NCBI RefSeq assembly: GCF_000758605.1
Contig: NZ_CP009282.1
Location: forward strand, 5,518,001-5,582,000
DNA: 64,000 nt
Origin: Paenibacillus sp. FSL R5-0912
GTDB lineage: Bacteria; Bacillota; Bacilli; Paenibacillales; Paenibacillaceae
Direction of reading: 5' to 3'
A program made the translations under genes and the position numbers. Shown in pieces: positions 33,685 to 41,960 of the stretch. How positions within the stretch are numbered: the stretch's first letter is position 1; each line of letters starts with the position of its first letter. The notes below the pieces were generated by a model. That model ran no database searches and was not told the DNA's origin. It was given only the letters and a program-made list of their open reading frames with translations.

Positions 33685-34664
33685 CCGCGCGGCTCCGGCT
33701 GTTCATATAAACGTGCAATGGCTTCCTCCAGGGGAATGTCCTCCAGATTCAGATCAATGACGGGAAAGTGATCCATGGCCATTCTGGAATACTCTTTGAA
33801 CTTCGCGCGCTCCACTTCGAGAATGACGTCATAGCCGCTATATTCTTTAATAGAACCCATAACGGCCAGATCCTTCCGGTCGACGATGGCCGAGAAGGTC
33901 AGCTTCATTCGTTTTTTCTCATTCATGACCTCGTTGATTTTGCGGATCTCCCCGTCATACACCAGCTTGCCCTGATTGATCACGATGGTCCGCTTACACA
34001 GATCTTCAATATCCTTCATATAGTGGCTCGTCAGCAGCAGCGTTGTGCGGAATTCATGATTGTAAGCCTTGAGGAACTCGCGGATGTTCTTCTGTGACAC
34101 CAGATCCAGGCCAATCGTCGGCTCATCCAGAAATATAATCCTGGGCCGGTGCAGCAAAGCAGCGATCAGCTCCATCTTCATCCGTTCACCCAAGGACAGT
34201 CTTCGGACCTGTACATGCAGCAGGTGCCTGACATCCATCAGCGTCACTAATTCGTCAAGGGTATCCTTATACTTCTGATCGCTGATTTCATAAATACATT
34301 TGTTCAGATACAGGGAATCACTTGCCGGCAGATCCAGCCACAGCTGGTTTTTTTGGCCCATGACAATGGAAAATTGCTTCTTGAAGTCATTTTCCCGATC
34401 CCAAGGCGTGTAGCCCAGTACCTCAGCACTGCCGCCACTCGGATACAGGATGCCGGAGAGCATTTTCAAAGTGGTGGTTTTGCCTGCTCCGTTCGGCCCC
34501 AGAAACGCAACCATCTCGCCTTCATGAATATCGAACGAGACCTTGTTCACGGCATCCTTGGTTAATTTCTCCCTGTGGAACAGATTCTTGATGGAGTTTC
34601 GGATTCCCGTTTCTTTTTTGTAGTAGTCAAAGGACTTGCTTAATTGATCCACATGAATGACCAT
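33681..34664 (-). CDS. ABC-2 type exporter ATP-binding protein
   Basis: About 327 residues from the ATG at 34664, which has AGGG upstream and follows the stop of the methyltransferase gene. Walker A GPNGAGKTT, signature LSLGERMKM, Walker B IIFLDEPT and 'LLTSHYMKDIEDLC' are present, with a C-terminal extension of about 90 residues as in COG4586-type ATPases. It powers the two permeases encoded downstream. Confidence 0.9.
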   Translation of the reverse strand: MVIHVDQLSKSFDYYKKETGIRNSIKNLFHREKLTKDAVNKVSFDIHEGEMVAFLGPNGAGKTTTLKMLSGILYPSGGSAEVLGYTPWDRENDFKKQFSIVMGQKNQLWLDLPASDSLYLNKCIYEISDQKYKDTLDELVTLMDVRHLLHVQVRRLSLGERMKMELIAALLHRPRIIFLDEPTIGLDLVSQKNIREFLKAYNHEFRTTLLLTSHYMKDIEDLCKRTIVINQGKLVYDGEIRKINEVMNEKKRMKLTFSAIVDRKDLAVMGSIKEYSGYDVILEVERAKFKEYSRMAMDHFPVIDLNLEDIPLEEAIARLYEQPEPRG

Positions 34665-34674
34665 ACCGGCATCC

Positions 34675-35589
34675 CTACTTTGCAATGGTTATCAATCTGA
34701 TGAACGGGCTGTATATCCGGATATGCTCCGGCTGAAGACCAAATATATTCTGTGCCGTAAGCTCCGCAGCACTGTCCAGCTCCACAAGCTCCTCTGCGGC
34801 CAGTTGAAAGAGCTGATACTGATACTGCTGCAAAAACCGGAACAGATCACTTATCGAATTTCCGAACCGCATTGCCAGAGCCTCCGTCGCTTCCAGCATG
34901 AGCATGGGCTTCTCATGATGCTGCTGCAAATACTGTTCAAATCCCTTTAATGCTTTTAATTCGCCGCCTTCAATATCGATTTTCATCAGGTCAATGTGAC
35001 TGATATGCTGCTGCTCAATGTACGTATCCAGAGTTTGCACCCGGCAACGGTAGGTTTCATGCTGCAAGGCCCGGTCAATCACCAACGCAGCATCCTCCGA
35101 TCCGCTTCGTACAGGCAGGTAGATCTCCGCTTCCCCGTTATAGTCAGACAGCGCAAGCTGATTGAGAACTACATTCTGCAGGTTATTTAATTGGATGTTT
35201 CTTGCCAGTTCAGCGAAGGTGGGGCTTACCGGCTCAAAGCTATGAACTCTGCCCCCCTGCCCTACCGCTTGTGCGAATAACGTGGAATACCATCCATAAT
35301 TCGCCCCGATATCCAATACTTCAAATCCTTCACGGATCAGAATGGACAATAACCGGCTCTCTTCGCGCTCCACAAATCCATCCCGCATGAGAAAACCAAG
35401 ACTGTTCAAGTGCCCGGTATCCCAAAGAAACCGTCTCCCGTCCGTCAGCCTGATCCGGGTCTCCGCTTGATGAATTTCAATCTGCTCCACCTGCTCTTTA
35501 AGCACCCGTCTAAGCAATTGGACAGCCTCGACCCTCTTCTCCCAAAACATCCGCTGGATCTGCTCGTACCTGGTTTCTTCCGGCATCAT
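34675..35589 (-). CDS. FkbM-family methyltransferase
   Basis: 304 residues; SAM-binding motif 'FEVLDIGANYGWYSTLFAQA', 'VHSFEPVSPTFAELARNIQLN', and 'SHIDLMKIDIEGGELKALKGF', the FkbM signature. O-methylation of a sugar or cyclic product is typical, but several members act on other substrates. Overlaps the upstream gene (TGATG) and is followed 10 bases later by the exporter ATPase. Confidence 0.88.
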   Translation of the reverse strand: MMPEETRYEQIQRMFWEKRVEAVQLLRRVLKEQVEQIEIHQAETRIRLTDGRRFLWDTGHLNSLGFLMRDGFVEREESRLLSILIREGFEVLDIGANYGWYSTLFAQAVGQGGRVHSFEPVSPTFAELARNIQLNNLQNVVLNQLALSDYNGEAEIYLPVRSGSEDAALVIDRALQHETYRCRVQTLDTYIEQQHISHIDLMKIDIEGGELKALKGFEQYLQQHHEKPMLMLEATEALAMRFGNSISDLFRFLQQYQYQLFQLAAEELVELDSAAELTAQNIFGLQPEHIRIYSPFIRLITIAK

Positions 35590-36473
35590 CGGCCTCCTGT
35601 TGCATAGGAATGTAAATAAGCTAGCTCATCCTCCGCAATCTGCTTCAGATGATTCACGGTAGCCGTTACCCCTCTGTCCAAGCTTATCGTCATCTTCATG
35701 AAGCTCACTTCAAGCTTCCTCCAGGCTGAGCCGAGATGAGCGTAATCCATGGTGCTGCAGGTGCCGAAATGCCTTAACCGCGATAGAGCAATCGTGCGGA
35801 TGCAGCCAAACTGTTGTTTGAACACAGGATTATCCATTAAATTCTCCGCCCCCCTATAAGCTCCAACATCCATGATCCGTTCCGAAATTTGGGCATAGGT
35901 GCGGGTGACCAACTCTTCATAGGGCTGTGTAGTTAAGTACGGCCGGATAGAGTTCAGGTCAGGATTCAGGCTGAGGGGCGGGCTGATTTCCATAACCGGT
36001 TCGCTGAAGGTGCGCCATGCCTGCTCCACACAAGTTCTGTCTGCCAATAGGCTGATTTTGAAATAAGGATCTGTAACTCTCAGGCTCTGATCGTCTGCCG
36101 CTTCAGCAAGCACATAATGCAGCATATGGCCGTTCCCGTAAAATTCCTTCATGTAGGGCACATAGTGGGCATCCACCGGCAGCAAATACATACGTCCACT
36201 AACCATCGAGTCTAAACGGCAAGGCTCCAATCTAACTCCATAAGCACGCCGGATAAAGCTAAACAGTTCATTCACCGGCACCGTACTGTCGAACCAGTCA
36301 TAGCCTGCATAATAATTAATGGAGAAATTATACCTGTACAGCGGATTCGGATCGGCATGATGCCTAGACAGCCAGAATGTAACCGTATTCAATAAACAAT
36401 CATAAGGACCCAGGGGAACCACCCAATCCATCAGCTCGCGGCTTACAGCAGAATTCTTCGTTGTAGCCTCCAT
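35586..36473 (-). CDS. BtrH-like acyltransferase/peptidase-fold protein
   Basis: About 295 residues from the ATG at 36473, which follows the radical SAM stop by two bases; the longer frame only translates upstream coding sequence. Candidate catalytic residues are Cys in 'LGPYDCLLNTVTFW', His in 'GHMLHYVLAEAADD' and Asp in 'LRVTDPYFK', a Cys-His-Asp order compatible with papain-like BtrH and C39-type folds. The C-terminal half is helical. The family assignment rests on fold-like patterning, not on a search. Its paralogue is the discoidin-fused protein at the end of the operon. Confidence 0.6.
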   Translation of the reverse strand: MEATTKNSAVSRELMDWVVPLGPYDCLLNTVTFWLSRHHADPNPLYRYNFSINYYAGYDWFDSTVPVNELFSFIRRAYGVRLEPCRLDSMVSGRMYLLPVDAHYVPYMKEFYGNGHMLHYVLAEAADDQSLRVTDPYFKISLLADRTCVEQAWRTFSEPVMEISPPLSLNPDLNSIRPYLTTQPYEELVTRTYAQISERIMDVGAYRGAENLMDNPVFKQQFGCIRTIALSRLRHFGTCSTMDYAHLGSAWRKLEVSFMKMTISLDRGVTATVNHLKQIAEDELAYLHSYATGGR

Positions 36474-36475
36474 CC

Positions 36476-37654
36476 TTACTTCCCGTGAAGATACAGCAGA
36501 ATGCATTTGGAGCATACCGGCATCAGGCCGCATTGCAGGGTTTCCCGGACTCTTTCGAAATTCTCGCCATCCCATATCTCTTTAAGATCCTGATCCGCCA
36601 GATTCCCCAAGGAGAACTCTGGAAATAATTTGCAGGCACTGACTTCACCGTCAGCCAGCACATCCAGTCTGGTGCGGATCGACAAGCATTGCGTTTTATT
36701 CTGGGCGGGCTTCTCTGAACCCAATACAAAGTCCCGTACTTCATCCATTTCAAGCGCAGGCTGATACCGTGTTCTTAAGTTCCAGGTTCGCTGGTTAATC
36801 CTCTCCATCTGCGCAAGCAGCGGATCAATCCTGTCAGGGGAGATGCGATACTTGAACGAATGCCAGCTGTTGCGGTGCCCTTCCTCCAGATCATCTGCCA
36901 GCCACTTGAAATGCTCGTTGAAATAGCGGTCCATATTACTGGACACTTCGTCCGGCAAATACCACGGGAAGGTAATATACACCGAGTCAATCCCCTTTTG
37001 TTCAAAAAACTCAACAAAATCATACAGCTTATCGATCATGACATCGCTAATGGTCAGATGGATGGAGATTTTCCCTTGATAGATACCCTCCTTCTCCAGC
37101 TCCAGCAGCTTATCAATGCCCGCCATAACCTTCTTGAAGGTGCCTTTTCCCCGGATCGCATCATTCTCCGCTTCGAAGCCTTCCAGGCTGATCAGACAGA
37201 CCAGACTTTTGGACATTTTGAGGATGGAATCCAGCTTCTCTATGATTTGAATTCCGTTGGTGCATAACACCGTCCATCTGGGGTCCTGCTCCAGCAGGTC
37301 GGCCAGTTCATTGAACCGGCTGTAGTATAGAGGCTCGCCTCCCCAAAGGAACATATTGGCGTTCGTTTCCCTTGTTTGCCGGAACACTTTTTCAATCACT
37401 GCAAAATCCAGTTCTTCTCTCTGCTCGGCTCTGCCTAAATCCCGGTGATACCCCTCAGAGTTCCATTCAAAGCAATGCTTGCAGCGCAGATTGCAGCCAT
37501 TGGTTAATTTAAGCCCGACCTCGACCGGAAGATTCGTAGAATACGTTGGGTCAAGATGAACCTGCTTGTGCGTTACCGACATATGTTTAATGGTTTTCTT
37601 CAAGCGCTCAAAGGAATCCCGGTCCAGAACTACGGATGTTTGCGGCTGTCTCAT
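36476..37654 (-). CDS. Radical SAM enzyme with SPASM-type C-terminus
   Basis: 392 residues. The radical SAM CxxxCxxC motif is 'GCNLRCKHC' with Cys54, Cys58 and Cys61; 'MFLWGGEPLYY' follows. The C-terminus has further cysteines ('ACKLFPEFSLGNL', 'CGLMPVCSKCILLY') fitting auxiliary iron-sulfur clusters of SPASM or twitch type. The start has GGGAGG upstream and lies inside the last 47 bases of the glycosyltransferase-like gene. Comparable to BtrN, the SPASM radical SAM dehydrogenase of butirosin synthesis, but whether it oxidises a sugar, a cyclitol or a peptide is unknown. Confidence 0.85.
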   Translation of the reverse strand: MRQPQTSVVLDRDSFERLKKTIKHMSVTHKQVHLDPTYSTNLPVEVGLKLTNGCNLRCKHCFEWNSEGYHRDLGRAEQREELDFAVIEKVFRQTRETNANMFLWGGEPLYYSRFNELADLLEQDPRWTVLCTNGIQIIEKLDSILKMSKSLVCLISLEGFEAENDAIRGKGTFKKVMAGIDKLLELEKEGIYQGKISIHLTISDVMIDKLYDFVEFFEQKGIDSVYITFPWYLPDEVSSNMDRYFNEHFKWLADDLEEGHRNSWHSFKYRISPDRIDPLLAQMERINQRTWNLRTRYQPALEMDEVRDFVLGSEKPAQNKTQCLSIRTRLDVLADGEVSACKLFPEFSLGNLADQDLKEIWDGENFERVRETLQCGLMPVCSKCILLYLHGK

Positions 37655-38717
37655 GAAAGCACCTCCCGTAATGTAACACCTGAGTCTTATAGCTTCTTAA
37701 GTTCTCACTACATAACTCCAACATCTCAAGCGGACAACCCATACTCATCCAGCGCTCATACCTTATTCCAAAACCCAGCCGCTCCCATAGCTCCGCGTTG
37801 CAGGCTTCATGCTCACCCAGCGGCTCCAGGAAAATAACCGGCGTGAAGGATTCCAGCGAATCCAGCAGGGTTCCTCCCCCCGGCTTGCTGATAATAGCCT
37901 TCGAGTTACAGATCAGCTGATAGAAGCTATGCTTCACCCCGGTATCCTCGCAAAAACAATGATTGATAACTTCACCGAACGGCGGCAGGGTATATTCATG
38001 CTCTTCGTTCTTCATCCAGGGCGACCAGCCCGGCTTCACCATGTAATAACGGTGCTCTTCTCCATAAGCCTGATCATCCGTGAGCTCGTGAATGACGATG
38101 TTCAATTCCAGGGAGTGCTTCAGCTCTGCTGCCGTCTCCTTGTAGGTCCCCATTCCCCAGCCGCCGCCATGGATAACGAACCGGTTGTCACGTTCCTTAT
38201 AGTCCTTAGGGGCAGCATGACCCATCGAAATACTGTAATTCACCCGCCCAGCCGCCCCGTCAAAAAACCAGACATCGTTCACCGTAAACAGATCATTACG
38301 GATATTGTTGGAATACAGCTTCCACGAAGGAGATATAAACGCATCCATATGAATCAGCTCTGCATGGACATCCTTGCGGTAATTCCTCGCATACTCCTCT
38401 ACGACGGGCATCCAGAATCCTGAGAAAACCATAAACACCCTCCGGTTCTCTTCAGCCCACTTGCCTAAAAGCCGGGTTACCAGATGCGGGTCCAGATTCG
38501 GTGTGATATCCCTGATCATTCTGTGACCCAGCTTGGCTACTTCAAACCTCGTAGAGAAAACCTTCTTGTTTTCGGTTAATTTCAGTCTTGTTTCGGGCGG
38601 ATACAGGCTTTCCAGCACTTCCAGATCGGCCTCATATGACCTGCTTAGCTCGTCACGTAACAGGACCGCAGGCGTATAGACTCCCAAAGCGACAGATGAG
38701 CATAAAATGGTAATCAT
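37608..38717 (-). CDS. GT-B glycosyltransferase-like protein
   Basis: 369 residues. The C-terminal part has a nucleotide-sugar binding pattern of GT-B enzymes: 'AIISKPGGGTLLDSLESFTP' followed by 'FLEPLGEHEACNAELWERLG'. The N-terminal part begins 'ITILCSSVALGVYTPAVLL', compatible with the acceptor domain. No membrane segment. It would add a sugar or a similar group to the product. The gene ends inside the radical SAM gene. Confidence 0.65.
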   Translation of the reverse strand: MITILCSSVALGVYTPAVLLRDELSRSYEADLEVLESLYPPETRLKLTENKKVFSTRFEVAKLGHRMIRDITPNLDPHLVTRLLGKWAEENRRVFMVFSGFWMPVVEEYARNYRKDVHAELIHMDAFISPSWKLYSNNIRNDLFTVNDVWFFDGAAGRVNYSISMGHAAPKDYKERDNRFVIHGGGWGMGTYKETAAELKHSLELNIVIHELTDDQAYGEEHRYYMVKPGWSPWMKNEEHEYTLPPFGEVINHCFCEDTGVKHSFYQLICNSKAIISKPGGGTLLDSLESFTPVIFLEPLGEHEACNAELWERLGFGIRYERWMSMGCPLEMLELCSENLRSYKTQVLHYGRCFHETAANIRSSGPGFL

Positions 38718-38750
38718 TTGTCAGCTCCCTCGTTTTACAATAAAGACTGG

Positions 38751-40079
38751 TCAGTTATAAATCTTAATCGCCAGAGACTTCAAGACATCCTTTACCCGGT
38801 GGATTAGAGTTAATGCTTCACTCACATTAGAGGCATAGGGAGCAGCTACATAAAACTTCCCCTTCCGCCATTCAGACTCCGCGTCAGGAAATGCTGTATT
38901 GCCGGAGCCGAAAAGCGTGTTTGCACCCAGTGGTATAATTCCTTGCCTGTTCTCTTCCGTAAACAACAATCCGCCTGCTCTCAGAACCTCTAGAATCTGC
39001 AGCATGGTCACTTCCGTGGAGCAGCCTGCCGAGATAAAGGTCAAAAAGCTGGACAAGGAATACTGCTGTAAATAGTTATTGAGATGATGATTAATCAGCC
39101 CCATGGACTTTCTGGCATTAATCTCAACGATGGGCACCAGCTCACCGCTTGCCAGCAGCATGGAATCTATACACACCTCGCCGTGATAGCCTGTCTCGAA
39201 CAAGTCCTTGCAGGCATCTTCCATAATGCTGAAATAACCCTTGTCCCGGAGCATCCGGGTAAACCCGGAACCGGCAGGATAGGAGCCTACATAAGAGAAG
39301 GCTTCATTCACCATTCGTTGAACAGACAACAATTCCACTTCCCCCTGCTCTGTTAGGAACAGCTGACAGGAGAAATCCTCCGTTTTATCAAGCAGGGGTT
39401 CGATAATGAACTGTGTTTGTTTGCCTCTATTCTCTTGCTCTTGCAGATAGGCCGCAATTCTTCTCAGCATTCTCTCGCTTGAAATTAACATATTGCCTTT
39501 GCCTGAGACACCCAGCGGGTCCTTCACCAGCACTTGTCCGGTCCGTAGCAGCTGAAGCCCGTAGGTCAGCAGTTCCTCAGAACTTTCAGCTATCGAGGAA
39601 CTATTGCGAATGCCCAATCTTTGTCTTAGTTCATGAGAATAAATCTTTGAATTCACAGCTCGAACTGTATCTAAGGAGGGAAACTGATTACCGAAATTGA
39701 ACCTGCGCACTAACTCACTGGTATCAGAAAGAATAGAATAGGGAGAGATCAGAGCATCTTGCGGGAGTAGCTGCTGGTAGTAGCTTGCATCAGCCATTAG
39801 AAGATCAAACACATGCAGCCTGTAGTCATCCGCATGAACGGGATTTCTGCAATGAACATTGGTGAAGGTATAGCCGAGCAGCGATAAATAGCTTCTAAGA
39901 AGCTCGTCCATGGGCTGCCGGGTGAACAGAATGTCCTGCTCCTTGCATAACGGAAACAACAATTCATCCATACCCATCGTCACAGCTTGGCTGCTGTTCA
40001 TAGAAGGAAGCATAGATCCATGCGGACTCCGCCACCACGCCTCTGAATCAAAGGTGCCTAGAACCACGGTTGACTTCAT
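38751..40079 (-). CDS. ATP-grasp ligase-like protein
   Basis: About 442 residues from the ATG at 40079, chosen because AAGGGGG lies eight bases upstream and the carrier protein gene stops 13 bases ahead. ATP-grasp features: 'GQVLVKDPLGVSGKGNMLIS' (nucleotide-binding loop), 'QFIIEPLLDKTEDFS', 'GYHGEVCIDSMLLASGELVP' and 'IVEINARKSMGLINHHLN' (metal-binding Glu/Asn). Such enzymes join a carboxylate to an amine or thiol; in butirosin synthesis BtrJ loads glutamate on the carrier protein BtrI. Its neighbour here is also a carrier protein gene, so loading an amino acid on that protein is a reasonable proposal. Confidence 0.8.
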   Translation of the reverse strand: MKSTVVLGTFDSEAWWRSPHGSMLPSMNSSQAVTMGMDELLFPLCKEQDILFTRQPMDELLRSYLSLLGYTFTNVHCRNPVHADDYRLHVFDLLMADASYYQQLLPQDALISPYSILSDTSELVRRFNFGNQFPSLDTVRAVNSKIYSHELRQRLGIRNSSSIAESSEELLTYGLQLLRTGQVLVKDPLGVSGKGNMLISSERMLRRIAAYLQEQENRGKQTQFIIEPLLDKTEDFSCQLFLTEQGEVELLSVQRMVNEAFSYVGSYPAGSGFTRMLRDKGYFSIMEDACKDLFETGYHGEVCIDSMLLASGELVPIVEINARKSMGLINHHLNNYLQQYSLSSFLTFISAGCSTEVTMLQILEVLRAGGLLFTEENRQGIIPLGANTLFGSGNTAFPDAESEWRKGKFYVAAPYASNVSEALTLIHRVKDVLKSLAIKIYN

Positions 40080-40092
40080 CCATGAAGCCCCC

Positions 40093-40338
40093 TTAAGAAG
40101 CGGTTTGCGTGGCTGTGATGAACCCCATGAAATCCCCGATAGACTGGAAATCCTCATAGGCAAAATGATCAAAATCAAACTCAATTTCGAATTCGTCTTC
40201 GATTCGGAGAATGAAATTAATCATTTGCAAGGAATCCAGACCTACATCATTCACAATATCGGTGGCTTCAGTGGCTGTGAGCAACAGCTCCGGATTGTTC
40301 TTAATTTCACTCAAGATCCGCACAATGGTATCCTGCAT
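40093..40338 (-). CDS. Acyl/peptidyl carrier protein, first gene of the biosynthetic operon
   Basis: 81 residues with 'VNDVGLDSLQMINFILRIED' (attachment Ser36), acidic and helical. Its start follows GAGGGGAA. First gene of the operon, with a 14-base palindrome (TAAGGAATTCCTTA at 40370-40383) about 32 bases upstream that could be an operator. It differs clearly from the second carrier protein at 30738-30989, so two separate tethering steps or substrates are likely. Confidence 0.87.
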   Translation of the reverse strand: MQDTIVRILSEIKNNPELLLTATEATDIVNDVGLDSLQMINFILRIEDEFEIEFDFDHFAYEDFQSIGDFMGFITATQTAS

Positions 40339-40369
40339 ATCACAATTCCCCTCGCATGATGAATTTTAA

Positions 40370-40383
40370 TAAGGAATTCCTTA
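40370..40383. promoter_or_regulatory. Perfect palindrome upstream of the biosynthetic operon
   Basis: TAAGGAATTCCTTA is a perfect 14-base palindrome 32-45 bases before the first carrier protein gene, in the place expected for an operator. No promoter hexamers could be assigned with confidence and the regulator is unknown. Confidence 0.35.
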
Positions 40384-40457
40384 CCAATAATCATACAATC
40401 CTACGGCTCCAGCTTCTAACTCACATTTTTATGAAATGTATAGGTTTTTTATTGGAT

Positions 40458-40484
40458 TAAAAAAAGCGTGCCTTAATAGGCAGA
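40458..40484 (-). terminator. Intrinsic terminator after the SEC-C radical SAM gene
   Basis: Minus strand TGCC and GGCA arms around TATTAA, followed by CGC and seven T residues, about 40 bases after the stop at 40525. It makes the radical SAM gene a separate transcript from the carrier-protein operon. Confidence 0.75.
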
Positions 40485-40524
40485 CTTCATATAAATCAAA
40501 TTAGGCAGATCAATGAACTCCCGG

Positions 40525-41793
40525 CTAGGACACGGCAATGTCTGCACAGCAATTCTTGAATTTCCGGCCGCTGCCGCATGCACAAGGATCATTGCGGCCC
40601 GGAAGACGACCTTTAAAGTATCGCTGTACATTCTCCGCGAACAGCTGCCGCCGTAGCGATGCTCCCAGCGTCTTCATATGCTCATCGGCATAAGCATAAA
40701 TGCGCTTGTAGCCGGCGCAGAAATAATCCGGGTCCGATACACTCAGATCATCTGCCCATTTGCGGTTGCGCGGACAGCCTCCGTGGCACAGCGGCTTGTA
40801 TTCACAGCTGCGGCAAGCTTCAGGCAGCGTCTGCTTCATTCCAAGAAATAACTTCCGTGCGGGATGCGACAGCAATTCGTTCAAGCTGTCCTCGGCCACA
40901 TTGCCGAGCCTCCAGTCATCGTGAATATAGAAGTCGCAGGGATAGGCGTCCCCGTTCTGTTCCAGTACCAGCATGGTGCTGCATCCGGAGCGGTGAACAC
41001 ATAACTCAGCCTCTCGGCCCGTATAGACACTAAGCATATTGTCGAAGATTCGAATTGATGTCCGCGGCTGCCCGTCATTATACCAGTAATCAAAAGCTTC
41101 ACACAGGAATTGTCCATACTCCTCGGGTGTGATATCATAGCTGCCAGGCATGCCTGTTTCCTGAGAACGGAAGTCCATACAAGGAATAAATTGTACATAT
41201 GTAAATTCTTCACGCTCATAGAATTCAATCAGCTCTCTGGCCTTATTGATATTCCCCCGGTGAAGCACTGTAAGAATATTAAAATCCACTTGATGCCGAC
41301 GCAGGCAATCAATACCCTTCATAACCCGATCAAAGCTCCCTTGCCCTCGGGAATCCTCCCTCCGCTCATCATGAATATCTCTAGGTCCGTCCACGCTAAT
41401 GCCAATCAAAAACTGGTATTCCCGGAAAAAAGCAGCCCATTTATCTGTGATCAGCGTGCCGTTCGTTTGCAGGGCATTACTGATTTCTGTATGTGCAGGG
41501 GCATACGCCGCTTGAAGCATCACGACCTCTTCAAAAAAATCCAGCCCGGCGAGCAGAGGTTCTCCTCCCTGCCAAGCAAAGGAGGCACTTCCCTTGCTCA
41601 TTTCCATATATTCTTGGATAAATGTATTCAGGACAGCGGAATCAATCCGGTTGATCCGTGGACCGGGCTTCCCTCCACAGGTGCTGTAATAACAATAATC
41701 GCAGGCCAAATTACAATCCTCTGAAACGGTCTTCCACAATACGCCAACGTTCCCGTTATTTCCGTAATCGGTTGTTGAACATGTACCGGTCAT
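40525..41793 (-). CDS. Radical SAM/SPASM protein with SEC-C motif (anSME-like)
   Basis: 422 residues. Radical SAM motif 'CNLACDYCYY' (Cys27, Cys31, Cys34), 'FAWQGGEPLLAGLDFFEEV', a SPASM domain ('CDFYIHDDWRLGNVAEDS', 'CRSCEYKPLCHGGCPRNR') and a C-terminal SEC-C zinc motif ('GRNDPCACGSGRKFKNCC'). The whole length resembles anaerobic sulfatase-maturating enzymes, which form formylglycine; no sulfatase gene is nearby. Relatives without a sulfatase often modify peptides, so its role in the adjacent pathway is open. Start has GGAGG five bases upstream. Confidence 0.85.
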   Translation of the reverse strand: MTGTCSTTDYGNNGNVGVLWKTVSEDCNLACDYCYYSTCGGKPGPRINRIDSAVLNTFIQEYMEMSKGSASFAWQGGEPLLAGLDFFEEVVMLQAAYAPAHTEISNALQTNGTLITDKWAAFFREYQFLIGISVDGPRDIHDERREDSRGQGSFDRVMKGIDCLRRHQVDFNILTVLHRGNINKARELIEFYEREEFTYVQFIPCMDFRSQETGMPGSYDITPEEYGQFLCEAFDYWYNDGQPRTSIRIFDNMLSVYTGREAELCVHRSGCSTMLVLEQNGDAYPCDFYIHDDWRLGNVAEDSLNELLSHPARKLFLGMKQTLPEACRSCEYKPLCHGGCPRNRKWADDLSVSDPDYFCAGYKRIYAYADEHMKTLGASLRRQLFAENVQRYFKGRLPGRNDPCACGSGRKFKNCCADIAVS

Positions 41794-41843
41794 AATACCC
41801 TCCTATACTCATTTGGAAATAATCTTCGGTATTTCAGGTGCCA

Positions 41844-41960
41844 TTATCCAAAAAAATCCTCCATGTCCAGCGGCTGGCCTATAGCGATAAATTCACTTGG
41901 CGACATGGAGGTCAGTTGCTTAAACATACGAAAAAAATAGGAGCCATCATAGTGCCTGCG
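41844..41960 (-). pseudogene. C-terminal remnant of an AraC-family regulator
   Basis: Minus-strand translation reads '..GSYFFRMFKQLTSMSPSEF', the end of an AraC helix-turn-helix domain, then 'IAIGQPLDMEDFFG' and a stop at 41844. Everything before this is lost: the frame joins permease remnant sequence of the other strand near 41940. No start codon or N-terminal domain remains. Confidence 0.65.

Noticed and set aside
29227..41793. Possibility that the cluster is a butirosin or other aminoglycoside cluster
   Set aside because: No 2-deoxystreptamine or other aminocyclitol core genes are present, so only the side-chain-type chemistry can be compared.
29227..41793. Possibility that the cluster makes a ribosomal peptide
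   Set aside because: No short precursor gene with a good ribosome site was found in the gaps, and two carrier proteins point to tethered intermediates. The separate SEC-C radical SAM gene keeps the option slightly open.
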